NCBI GenBank assembly: GCA_036733985.1
Contig: DAIMZM010000012.1
Location: forward strand, 1 to 35,615
Direction of reading: 5' to 3'
Source of the DNA: DAIMZM01 sp036733985
GTDB taxonomy: Bacteria > Bacillota > Dehalobacteriia > UBA4068
DNA length: 35,615 bases
Made by a program: the position numbers and the translations under genes. Of the stretch, positions 15,338 to 22,500 are shown piece after piece (within the stretch, counting starts at the first letter, position 1; each line of letters begins with the position of its first letter). The notes under the pieces were generated by a model that saw only the letters and a program-made list of their open reading frames with translations, was not told where the DNA came from and made no database searches.

Positions 15338-16584
15338 CAGCAATAATCCTCTAAACGCACCTCCAGGGGGGCAGGCCCCACCTGGGCCAGGGTCAGGCCC
15401 GCCGGGGCGGTGATCCGGGCAATGCCCCGGCTGATATCCGCTTCCGTCACCTGCATCAGCCGTTCCGCCCGCTCTTCCGCGGTTTGCACCCGGCCCAGGG
15501 ACAGCTCGCTTTTGCCATAGCTGCTCATCAGATTGGAGCTGTTCTCCTGGGACAGCAGCAGGCTGCCCTGGAGCTGTTGCTTGCTTTTCCTGATCTCCTC
15601 CGGGGACAGGCCTTGCTGCCGCAGGCGGCGGAACTCGCCCGCCATCACCTCCAGCAATTCCGGGCTGCTGCTGGGCTGGGCAGAGGCATAGGCCATGATA
15701 AAGCCGGCGGCGGACAGGCATTCCACAAAGGCATAGGCGGAATAAGAAAGGCCCCGTTTTTCCCGGACTTCCTGGAACAGCCGGGAACTGGCCCCGCCGC
15801 CCAGGGCGTTGACGATGATATTCACCGCGTAATAATCCGGATCATTGAGGGATACGGCTGGGAAACCCAGGCAGATATGGTTCTGCTCAATATCCTTGAC
15901 CACCGCGTTTTGGCCGGAGGCCGCCACCGGCGGGGCCAGGCTGGCCGCGATTTCCCCGCTCCAGCTGCCGAAGGATTCCTCAGCCAGGGCCGCCACCGTC
16001 TCCGGCCGGATATTCCCGGCCACGGAAAGCACGGTATTGGCCGGGCTGTAGGCGCGCTTCCAATAATCGTACACGGTCTGCCGGCTCAGGCCGGAGACGC
16101 TCTCTATGGTACCGGCCACGGCCCGGCCATAGCTATGGCTGGGCCAGATCACCCTGGCAAACAGATCCACCGCCAGTTCATCCGGGGTATCCTCGTACAT
16201 CTTGATCTCTTCCAGGATCACGTTCCGCTCCCGGTCCAGCTCCACCGGATCCAGCAGGGAATGGAAAAACATATCCGAGAGCAGGGCCAGGGAGGTTTGG
16301 AAATGCTCGTCCAGGCAGCGGGTATAGTAGCAGGTATGCTCCTTGCCGGTGAAGGCGTTCAGCACGCCCCCTACGCTGTCCATGGCCGTGGCGATATCCA
16401 GGGCGCTTCTGCTTTCCGTCCCTTTAAACAGCAAATGTTCCAGGAAGTGGGAGACACCGGCCAGCTCAGGGGCTTCATAAGCGGAACCGGCCTTGATCCA
16501 CAGGCCGGTACTCACCGAACGCAAATGGGGCATATATTCCGCCACCACCCGCATACCAGAGGAAAGAACGAATTTTTCAGGCAT
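15337..16584 (-). CDS. M16 family zinc peptidase (YmxG/MlpA-like)
   Basis: A 415-residue member of the processing-peptidase-like M16B family. The inverted zinc motif HxxEH is HFLEH at 46-50 and the distal glutamate falls near 126 in ILEEIKMYEDTPDE, the expected distance. The second half is the non-catalytic partner domain with GGGASSRLFQEVREKRGLSYS. The start at 16584 has GGAG eight bases upstream. In Bacillus and Clostridia this gene lies beside ymxH and a polysaccharide deacetylase, as here. Its substrate is unknown. It appears to be the first gene of a unit with dut, ymxH and dapB. Confidence 0.93.
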   Translation of the reverse strand: MPEKFVLSSGMRVVAEYMPHLRSVSTGLWIKAGSAYEAPELAGVSHFLEHLLFKGTESRSALDIATAMDSVGGVLNAFTGKEHTCYYTRCLDEHFQTSLALLSDMFFHSLLDPVELDRERNVILEEIKMYEDTPDELAVDLFARVIWPSHSYGRAVAGTIESVSGLSRQTVYDYWKRAYSPANTVLSVAGNIRPETVAALAEESFGSWSGEIAASLAPPVAASGQNAVVKDIEQNHICLGFPAVSLNDPDYYAVNIIVNALGGGASSRLFQEVREKRGLSYSAYAFVECLSAAGFIMAYASAQPSSSPELLEVMAGEFRRLRQQGLSPEEIRKSKQQLQGSLLLSQENSSNLMSSYGKSELSLGRVQTAEERAERLMQVTEADISRGIARITAPAGLTLAQVGPAPLEVRLEDYC

Positions 16585-16726
16585 TTTGTCAGCTCCATTG
16601 GTTTTTAAAGCCGCGGCGGACGCTTTGAAGCGGCGTCCGGCCAGGCCCTGCAGCCCTGATCCTATTATCCGCCCGGCCCCGGCAGGATATTCCCGCCTGA
16701 TCCGGCCGGCTTCCGGGATTTTAGGC

Positions 16727-16755
16727 ATTACAGTTAATTCGTCGCCTTCCGACAA
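16727..16755 (-). promoter_or_regulatory. Sigma-A-type promoter upstream of the M16 peptidase
   Basis: On the minus strand TTGTCG (-35, 16755-16750) and TGTAAT (-10, 16732-16727) are separated by exactly 17 bp. It lies about 140 bp upstream of the peptidase start in a 218-bp gap that is otherwise GC-rich, and would drive the peptidase-dut-ymxH-dapB unit. Confidence 0.5.
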
Positions 16756-16802
16756 ATACCTTTTATCTTCCCCCGCAATTCACGATGGTCAAGGGGCTTA
16801 GC

Positions 16803-17864
16803 TTAATTGACCAAGGGCGGTTCCGGGGTCAATTGAATGGCAGCCAGTTCCCGGCCGCCGCCGTCCAGCAGGGTCAGGCTGCCCTTTTCCCCTTGGGGAT
16901 CGATATCCCAAGCCAGGCTCAGATCCCGGGCCTGCTCCCGCTCCATAAAAGCGCTAAGCCGGGAGGCGGCGTAGAGCATCCGGCCGTTGGCATAAGCCAG
17001 GGCCTGGCCCGGCTCGGCCATGACCACCCGGATGTAGTTTTCCTCCGCGTAGCGCAGCAGGCTGTAGCATTCGCCGTAGCGGTCATGGCTGTTCAGCACT
17101 ACGCTGATATAGCAGGCCGCGCCTTTTTGATAGGCAGCCACCAGGCAGGAGCCGGCCGCGTCGGTGGTGCCGGTTTTTACGCCGATGATATCCTCGTCCT
17201 GCCAGAGCAGCTTATTGGTATTCTGAAAGCGGCGGTAATGCCCGTCCTCGCCGATAGCGGCATATTTGCTGTCCACGGTTTCCCGGAAGAAGTCATGGTT
17301 CAGGGCATAAGCGGTGATCAAGGCCAAATCCTCAGCGCTGATCAAATGTTCCGCGTCGGGCAGGCCATTGGTATTGGTAAAATGCACGCTGTAAGCGCCC
17401 AGGGCCGCTGCTTTCATATTCAGCCAATGCACAAAAAAGGGCTCGCTGCCGGCGATGGCCTCGGCAACGGCATAGCAAGCGTCATTGCCCGAATGCACCA
17501 AAGCGCCCTGGAGCAGGTCGGCCAGGCTCAGGCTTTCCCCGGCCCGCAAATTGGCGCTGCATTCCGGCACCCCGGCCGCGGCCGGGCTGACAATATAGGT
17601 AGCTTCCAAATCATCCGTCATATCCAAGGCCAGCAAGGCGGTGAGAATTTTCGTGGTGGAAGCCGGCGGCAGCGGGGTTTCCCCGTTTTCCGAAAACAGC
17701 AGCTGCCCGCTTTCCGCCTCCATCAGCACGCTGGCCAGGGCATCGGAGCGGGGGGCTGAGACGTCGTAGACTTTTTCCCCATCCGGGATCAGGCCCAGGG
17801 CAGGCTGGCTGAACCAAGCCCAGGCCAGCAGGCTACAAACCAAGATTTTCGCTGACCGTAACAA
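16803..17864 (-). CDS. dacF: D-alanyl-D-alanine carboxypeptidase (DacF-like, S11 family)
   Basis: A low-molecular-weight penicillin-binding protein that trims the terminal D-alanine from peptidoglycan stem peptides outside the membrane. A signal peptide (MLRSAKILVCSLLAWAWF, cleaved near ALG) precedes the S11 domain with all three motifs: STTK (69-72), SGN (125-127) and KTG (230-232). There is no good ATG; a TTG at 17864 lies seven bases after AAGGGG and gives a proper signal peptide, overlapping the deacetylase gene by 32 bp. At 353 residues it is somewhat short, and no C-terminal amphipathic anchor is evident. The neighbouring deacetylase and cwlD favour a spore-cortex role. Confidence 0.92.
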   Translation of the reverse strand: MLRSAKILVCSLLAWAWFSQPALGLIPDGEKVYDVSAPRSDALASVLMEAESGQLLFSENGETPLPPASTTKILTALLALDMTDDLEATYIVSPAAAGVPECSANLRAGESLSLADLLQGALVHSGNDACYAVAEAIAGSEPFFVHWLNMKAAALGAYSVHFTNTNGLPDAEHLISAEDLALITAYALNHDFFRETVDSKYAAIGEDGHYRRFQNTNKLLWQDEDIIGVKTGTTDAAGSCLVAAYQKGAACYISVVLNSHDRYGECYSLLRYAEENYIRVVMAEPGQALAYANGRMLYAASRLSAFMEREQARDLSLAWDIDPQGEKGSLTLLDGGGRELAAIQLTPEPPLVN

Positions 17865-18540
17865 AATGATACCCCTTTGCCTGTAATTGTTCGATGATTT
17901 GCGGCAGCGCAACGAGTGTTGTATCCATGGGATGGGCCAGGATGATGGCGCCGCCGTGGATTTTACTGACCACCCGCTCCACGATAACTTCCGGCTCCGG
18001 CCGCTGCCAATCAATGGTGTCGATAGACCACAGCGTGGTATAATGCCCGGCTTGCTCCGCCGCCTGCACCACATGGGCTTCGCTTTCGCCGGAGGGCGGC
18101 GCGTAAAGCCGGGTGTCCGCGCCGGTGGCCTCTTTGATCGATTGGGCGGTACGCTCTATTTCATGGACGATCTCCTCGACGCTGGAAGCATTGGGGCTGG
18201 TATGGCTATAGCCATGATTGCCGATCTCATGCCCGGCCTCGAGGATGGCTTTGGCCAGCTTCGGTTCACTATCTGTCCAGCGCCCGGTCAGGAAAAAGGT
18301 GGCCTTGACACCGTATTCATCCAGAATCTCCAGCATCTGGGGGATATACTCGCCGCCCCAATCCACATTAACGGCTAAAGACACCATGGATGATTCCGCC
18401 GGGCCGGAGCGGTAAGGCTCAGCCAGGACTTCCTGGCTGACTGGCAAAAACAGGCCGGCGCCTGCCAGCAGCAGGGCCACAGCCGCGGCATAGATACCGG
18501 CCAGCCTTAAAGCCCGCCGGCTCAAATAGAGCATACGCAT
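17833..18540 (-). CDS. PdaB-like polysaccharide deacetylase
   Basis: A 235-residue membrane-anchored or secreted NodB-fold protein: a basic N-terminus and hydrophobic stretch (about 11-33), then the deacetylase domain. Visible motifs are HGYSH (109-113, the metal-binding histidine pair), LYAPPSGE (145-152, in place of RPP) and LAHP (201-204). Motif 1 reads NVDWG rather than TFDDG, as in PdaB-like sporulation deacetylases with a WG-containing motif. ATG 18540 follows AAGGAGG by eight bases. A candidate sigma-E-like promoter lies directly upstream. Activity on peptidoglycan is inferred from the family; the altered motif leaves catalysis uncertain. Confidence 0.88.
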   Translation of the reverse strand: MRMLYLSRRALRLAGIYAAAVALLLAGAGLFLPVSQEVLAEPYRSGPAESSMVSLAVNVDWGGEYIPQMLEILDEYGVKATFFLTGRWTDSEPKLAKAILEAGHEIGNHGYSHTSPNASSVEEIVHEIERTAQSIKEATGADTRLYAPPSGESEAHVVQAAEQAGHYTTLWSIDTIDWQRPEPEVIVERVVSKIHGGAIILAHPMDTTLVALPQIIEQLQAKGYHFVTVSENLGL

Positions 18541-18567
18541 AGCAATTACCTCCTTTTCCTCTGGCTA

Positions 18568-18597
18568 ATTCTATGAACCAGGACTGCCGCATATGTT
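18568..18597 (-). promoter_or_regulatory. Candidate sporulation sigma-E-type promoter for the deacetylase
   Basis: On the minus strand AACATATG (-35 region, 18597-18590) and CATAGAAT (-10 region, 18575-18568) are separated by 14 bp. The -10 matches the sigma-E consensus CATACAAT at 7 of 8 positions and the -35 keeps the core CATAT. It ends 28 bp before the start codon, leaving room for the AAGGAGG site. Confidence 0.5.
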
Positions 18598-18625
18598 ATG
18601 TTGAACCAATATAAGGGGGCTTGTT

Positions 18626-19327
18626 ATGCGCCGTACCATCACTATGCTCAATCTGCCGTCTCCAGGCCGGCTGCTGCTGATCCTGCTGATCCTGGCCCTG
18701 CTCCTTTCCGCTAAGGCCGCCATGGGCGGCGCCGCGGCAGAGGCCCTGGCCCCGGCCCTTTTTGGCCGCAGCATCGTCATCGACGCGGGCCACGGCGGCT
18801 GGGATCCGGGCATGCAGGGCCAGGGCGGCTCCGTGGAGCAGGAGATCAACCTTTCCGTAGCCTTGAAGCTGGCGGAATACCTGCGCCAGGCCGGGGCCCT
18901 GGTCACGCTGACCCGGGAGGATGGAGAGGCTCTGGCGGAAACCAAGGCCGCGGATATGGCTTCCCGGGTCTTCATCGCCAAGGAGGCGGGGGCGGACGCT
19001 TTTATCAGCCTGCATTGCAACAGCTTTGTCAGCAGCCGGAGCCAGCATGGAGCCCAGGTGTTTTTCCAGACCGGCAATGAAGAAGGCCAACTGCTGGCAA
19101 AAGCCCTGCAGGACAGCCTCACCGCGGAGCTGGCCAACACCGAGCGCCTGGCGCTGAAGCATCCGGATTCCTATTTGCTGAAAAATATCAGCTGCCCCGC
19201 GGCCATTGCCGAAATGGGCTTCCTTTCCAATAGCGAAGAGGAAGCCCTGCTGATGGATTCCGCCTATCAGTGGCAGGTGGCCTGGGCCCTGTTTCTCGGC
19301 ACAGAAGCTTACTTTGCCGCCAGATAA
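18626..19327 (+). CDS. cwlD: N-acetylmuramoyl-L-alanine amidase CwlD
   Basis: An Amidase_3 zinc amidase; in sporulating bacteria CwlD strips peptides from muramic acid so that muramic delta-lactam of the spore cortex can form. The 233-residue protein has an N-terminal membrane segment (about 13-35), the zinc motif VIDAGHGGWDPG, the second ligand in EQEINLSVALKL, the ISLHCNSF histidine, and the catalytic glutamate in PAAIAEMGFLSN. The ATG follows AAGGGGG. It is divergent from the deacetylase, which may act in the same pathway. Amidase_3 proteins have several roles; CwlD is chosen for size, single domain and context. Confidence 0.92.
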   Translation: MRRTITMLNLPSPGRLLLILLILALLLSAKAAMGGAAAEALAPALFGRSIVIDAGHGGWDPGMQGQGGSVEQEINLSVALKLAEYLRQAGALVTLTREDGEALAETKAADMASRVFIAKEAGADAFISLHCNSFVSSRSQHGAQVFFQTGNEEGQLLAKALQDSLTAELANTERLALKHPDSYLLKNISCPAAIAEMGFLSNSEEEALLMDSAYQWQVAWALFLGTEAYFAAR

Positions 19328-19360
19328 CCGGATAGGTTCGCTTCTCTTTACCTTAAATAA

Positions 19361-19391
19361 AAAAGGCCCCTGCACCGAGCAGGGGCCTTTT
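19361..19391. terminator. Bidirectional terminator between cwlD and the superoxide reductase gene
   Basis: AAAAGGCCCCTGC (19361-19373) pairs perfectly with GCAGGGGCCTTTT (19379-19391) around the loop ACCGA, with A and T runs on the outer sides. It serves both convergent genes. Confidence 0.93.
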
Positions 19392-19406
19392 GTTTCGGCG
19401 TTTGTG

Positions 19407-19790
19407 TTACAAATCAGCTTTCCAGAGGCCGTGTAAATTGCAATAGGCATAAGCCGCCAGGGGCTTATCATCCAGCACAGCGAATTCAGCCACGGGCTCT
19501 TCCCCAGGCTTCAGGCCTTTACGCTGGCCGCCCTTCTCGGTTTCCAGGTAAATCCATTCGATATGATGCTCAGGCACCATGGGATGGGCAACCGAGCCCA
19601 CGGTGACCTTCACCTGGTTATCGCAGCAAGTGGCGGTTACGGGCACATGCTTTTCCTGGCTGGCGTCCACCGTATTGGGTTTCAGTTCCTCCATTTCCTC
19701 GCCGCAGCAGATCATGGGTACGCCGGAATTATGTACCATGCCGATCAGGTTGCCGCAAATCCTGCAGATGAAAAAACGATTGGATTCCAT
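19407..19790 (-). CDS. dfx: Desulfoferrodoxin (two-iron superoxide reductase)
   Basis: Reduces superoxide to hydrogen peroxide in anaerobes without releasing oxygen. The 127-residue protein has both iron sites. The rubredoxin-like centre I uses Cys9, Cys12, Cys28 and Cys29 (FICRICG and MICCGEEM). Catalytic centre II is His48 (EKHVPV), His69 and His75 (HPMVPEHH), with Cys117 and His120 (CNLHG). This is the class-I desulfoferrodoxin layout of sulfate reducers. ATG 19790 follows AGGAGG by eight bases. A TTGACA promoter lies about 130 bp upstream and the gene ends at its own terminator, so it is probably monocistronic. Confidence 0.97.
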   Translation of the reverse strand: MESNRFFICRICGNLIGMVHNSGVPMICCGEEMEELKPNTVDASQEKHVPVTATCCDNQVKVTVGSVAHPMVPEHHIEWIYLETEKGGQRKGLKPGEEPVAEFAVLDDKPLAAYAYCNLHGLWKADL

Positions 19791-19816
19791 ATCACTTACC
19801 TCCTTTTTTGATCAAG

Positions 19817-19834
19817 CTGTTGAGCCGTCAACAG
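19817..19834 (-). promoter_or_regulatory. Palindrome in the superoxide reductase leader
   Basis: CTGTTGA (19817-19823) and TCAACAG (19828-19834) form a 7-bp inverted repeat around GCCG, about 10 bp upstream of the ribosome-binding site. It could be an operator or an RNA stem that masks translation; no known regulator consensus is recognised. Confidence 0.35.
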
Positions 19835-19921
19835 TCCTTGTGCAAATGAAAATCCCGGGTTGGCTGGAGTTCAGCCGTTTCTCCAGGGAGATCCGGCCTG
19901 TTCCCGCAGCCCTTACCCACC

Positions 19922-19950
19922 ATATTACGGTATGGCCGGACATTTGTCAA
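19922..19950 (-). promoter_or_regulatory. Sigma-A-type promoter for the superoxide reductase gene
   Basis: On the minus strand a perfect TTGACA (19950-19945) is followed after 17 bp by TAATAT (19927-19922). The predicted leader is about 120 nt and carries the CTGTTGA/TCAACAG palindrome. Confidence 0.7.
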
Positions 19951-19978
19951 TATTGAGAATTCATATCATTTATAGGCT

Positions 19979-22258
19979 TTATTCAATGCCCCAGGCCAGG
20001 CAGAGGATTTTCGCCATTTCCGCCCGGGTTAAGTAAGCGGCCGGGCCCAGCCGGCCGGCATCGCCGCTGATAATATTGGCTTTTACCAGGGCTGCCGCCG
20101 GGATCCGGGCATATTCCGCCAGATAACCGATATCGCTGAACTGGGACAGCAACGCTTCCGCTTCTTCCGCCGTGGGCTCAGCCCCGGCCTTGCCCGCGGC
20201 TTTCATGGCCCGCCAGACAAAGGTCATGGCCTCCTCCCGGCTGAGGTTGGCGTCCGGCCGGAAGCGGCCCTGCTCATCCCCTTTGGCAATGCCCTGGCTG
20301 CCGGCCCAGATGATGGCGTTGGAATAATAGCGGTCCGGATCCACATCGCTGAAATTGCCGAAAGAGGACAGGACGGGTTCTCCGGCTGCCCGGTACAGCA
20401 TCAGAATGAAATCGCCCCGGCGGATCTGCTGGGCCGGCGCGTAAGCGGTGCCGGTGACGCCTGTGACCACCCCCGCCGCTGCCAAGGCATTGATCTGGCT
20501 TTCCGCCCAGTGGTTCTTAATATCCTGGAAATCCGCCAGCACGCTCACCTCAACGCTGGTATTGACGCCGTAGCCGGAAACCACCAGGGCGCCCTTGGCG
20601 CCGGGCACAGCCCCGGCCGTGAAAACCCCCTCGGGCGTGACCAGGCCCACCTCCCCCAGGACATTATAGCTGAAGGCCTGGGCGCTGCAGAGCACCTCCC
20701 GGCCCAGGTAGGTGGCGGAGGCGCTGAGGGCCGCGCTTTCCCCGGCTTTCAGCCGGAGCTTGGCCAGGGGCTGGCTGCTGCCAGACAGGCTGACGCTGAG
20801 GCCGCTGATCTCCGTGGTGATATGCAGGAAGCCGCTGCCGGTAGCGGCGCCGTTGTTCAGGCTGACCGTGTCCACCCCGGCTTTCAGCCCGGCCTGATAC
20901 CAATTGCCGGAGATCTGGCCCAGGCCGCCGCTATCCGCCAGCACATAGCCGGGATCAACCGGCAGATAAGCCTGATCCATGGCGGCAAAGCTCAGGGCAA
21001 TGGTGGAACCGGCCAGCACTAGGCTGCCGTCCTCCTTCAAAAAGACCCGCTGGGCCCGGCCATTGGCCCGCTCGTCCGTAACCAGCAGGATATAGGTGGC
21101 GCAGCGGTGCTGGCCGCCGGCGGGAATATTCACCACCTGGGCGCTGCTGGTCCCGGGCAAACGCAGGGACATGGCGGAGGAAGCGCCCCCATCCAGGTTC
21201 ACCACAGTCTCGCAGTCCTGTGCCAGCAGTTCCTCGCCCACCTCTGCCATGGTCAAACCGGCGGAATGGCCGCTTTGCCGCCCATCCGCCACATACAGCA
21301 CCAGGCTGCCGTCGGCACGGATACCCGCCGCCGTCCGGGGATGGCGGCCGTTGATCAGGCTGTCCCAGCCGGAGCTGTCGGTGAGACGGCCCTTCTCAGC
21401 CAGGATATCCCCGGCGCCGCAAGCCCAGGCCGCTTCCTGCAATTGGTCGTCGTCGCAAGTGATGTTCAGGGTCACCCGGTCGCCCTGGGCAAAGGATTGG
21501 AAAACATGCTCCAGGTTGGAGGTGGCGTCCGCGGTAAGGATCAAATAATCGTCGCCAATGGGCACGGCTTCCTTGCCGCTGATCAGCTCCGCCACTTCCA
21601 GCTTCATCTGGCCGCCCAGGGTCAGATCCCCTTTGAGGATCCGCAGGCGCACCATCCACCCCTCGGTGCCGGTGCGGGTGGAAACGGTGGAAAAGGCTGA
21701 GCTGTACAGGTAGAGGCCGTACTGGTTATAGCGGTTTTTATTGAAATGGGTAATGGCAAAGCTGGCCCCGTTCTCCTGGTTCTCCAGCTCCAGGATGATA
21801 TCGGAGGATTCGCGGATAAAGGCCTGGCCGTCCTGGTCAAAGCCGATGATGGAACGGCCCTCGGCGCTGGATTTGTAGACCCCGTCCTCCACCACCGGGC
21901 CAAAGGGCACGCCATTGCCGCCGAAGAAATCCGAATTCACCGCGGCCAGCACATTATAGCCCTGGCTTTCCGCGTATTCGACCAGGGTATCAACGGTCAT
22001 GCCCCCGTATACCGTATCACAGGAAAGGATGATCGGCCGTACGCTGCCCCTTGGTTCCAGGGCCAGCATAAAGCTTTCCACCCGGCCGGCCCCTGCCAGC
22101 TGGTAAATGGTATTGGTATAAGACAGGTTGTCCGTAAGCAGGGCCGTATTGCTATATTGGCTGTCCCCGGCGCCGCCGGCAGCGGCCAGTACCGTCAGGG
22201 GCCAGGACAGCAGTAACATCAGTGCCAGGCTGATGACGCCTGTTCGGAAAAGCTTCAA
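19979..22258 (-). CDS. Secreted phosphodiester glycosidase (NAGPA) domain protein with three SLH domains
   Basis: A 759-residue envelope protein. A signal peptide (ending near VLA, residue 25) leads into an NAGPA/DUF2233 domain (about 50-400) with TAAGIRADGSLVLYVADGR and the hallmark NLDGGASSAM. A beta-rich linker of about 180 residues follows, then three S-layer-homology repeats at the C-terminus beginning at FQDIKNHWAE, FSDVDPDRYY and FSDIGYLAEY. SLH repeats bind secondary cell-wall polymer, so the enzyme is probably displayed on the surface. Only TTG starts are available; the one at 22258 lies nine bases after AGGAGG, while that at 22264 is too close. The substrate (a wall glycan phosphodiester) is inferred from the domain. 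Confidence 0.92.
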   Translation of the reverse strand: MKLFRTGVISLALMLLLSWPLTVLAAAGGAGDSQYSNTALLTDNLSYTNTIYQLAGAGRVESFMLALEPRGSVRPIILSCDTVYGGMTVDTLVEYAESQGYNVLAAVNSDFFGGNGVPFGPVVEDGVYKSSAEGRSIIGFDQDGQAFIRESSDIILELENQENGASFAITHFNKNRYNQYGLYLYSSAFSTVSTRTGTEGWMVRLRILKGDLTLGGQMKLEVAELISGKEAVPIGDDYLILTADATSNLEHVFQSFAQGDRVTLNITCDDDQLQEAAWACGAGDILAEKGRLTDSSGWDSLINGRHPRTAAGIRADGSLVLYVADGRQSGHSAGLTMAEVGEELLAQDCETVVNLDGGASSAMSLRLPGTSSAQVVNIPAGGQHRCATYILLVTDERANGRAQRVFLKEDGSLVLAGSTIALSFAAMDQAYLPVDPGYVLADSGGLGQISGNWYQAGLKAGVDTVSLNNGAATGSGFLHITTEISGLSVSLSGSSQPLAKLRLKAGESAALSASATYLGREVLCSAQAFSYNVLGEVGLVTPEGVFTAGAVPGAKGALVVSGYGVNTSVEVSVLADFQDIKNHWAESQINALAAAGVVTGVTGTAYAPAQQIRRGDFILMLYRAAGEPVLSSFGNFSDVDPDRYYSNAIIWAGSQGIAKGDEQGRFRPDANLSREEAMTFVWRAMKAAGKAGAEPTAEEAEALLSQFSDIGYLAEYARIPAAALVKANIISGDAGRLGPAAYLTRAEMAKILCLAWGIE

Positions 22259-22276
22259 CTTCAATAACCTCCTTTT

Positions 22277-22323
22277 ACCAAAACCTTAGGCGGCGCGTCT
22301 TGGTCGCCCCGGCCATAAGCCGG
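22277..22323 (-). promoter_or_regulatory. Structured 5' leader of the SLH protein gene
   Basis: Two stems lie just upstream of the ribosome-binding site on the minus strand: CCGGC/GCCGG (22323-22319 with 22313-22309, loop TTATG) and ACCAAGAC/GTTTTGGT (22304-22297 with 22284-22277, one G-U pair). A second SD-like AAAAGGAGG lies near 22363-22371, about 100 bp upstream of the start. The arrangement resembles a cis-regulatory RNA but matches no riboswitch class I recognise. The rest of the 242-bp gap is A-rich on the minus strand with a possible TATAAC -10 near 22375-22380. Confidence 0.35.
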
Positions 22324-22439
22324 AACCCTATACTCAGGAAAAAACAGGGGCTAACGGCCAACCTCCTTTTCCCCGTTATACACTCTATTCTCTTTTTTAC
22401 CCTGGTTTCCTTTTTTTAGAAGCCGCCGTTCAGCCCCAG

Positions 22440-22470
22440 AAAAAACCGGAAGGGCGTCGGGTCCTTCCGG
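22440..22470 (-). terminator. Rho-independent terminator after msrAB
   Basis: On the minus strand CCGGAAGG (22470-22463) pairs with CCTTCCGG (22453-22446), followed by six T (22445-22440). It lies about 30 bp past the msrAB stop and ends the asp23-to-msrAB unit. Confidence 0.9.
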
Positions 22471-22500
22471 CTAGGTCCACACCTGGGCCAAAGCGGGCGG

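Noticed and set aside
15484..16608. Rightward 374-codon open frame opposite the M16 peptidase
   Set aside because: Shadow frame; low-complexity composition and no ribosome-binding site.
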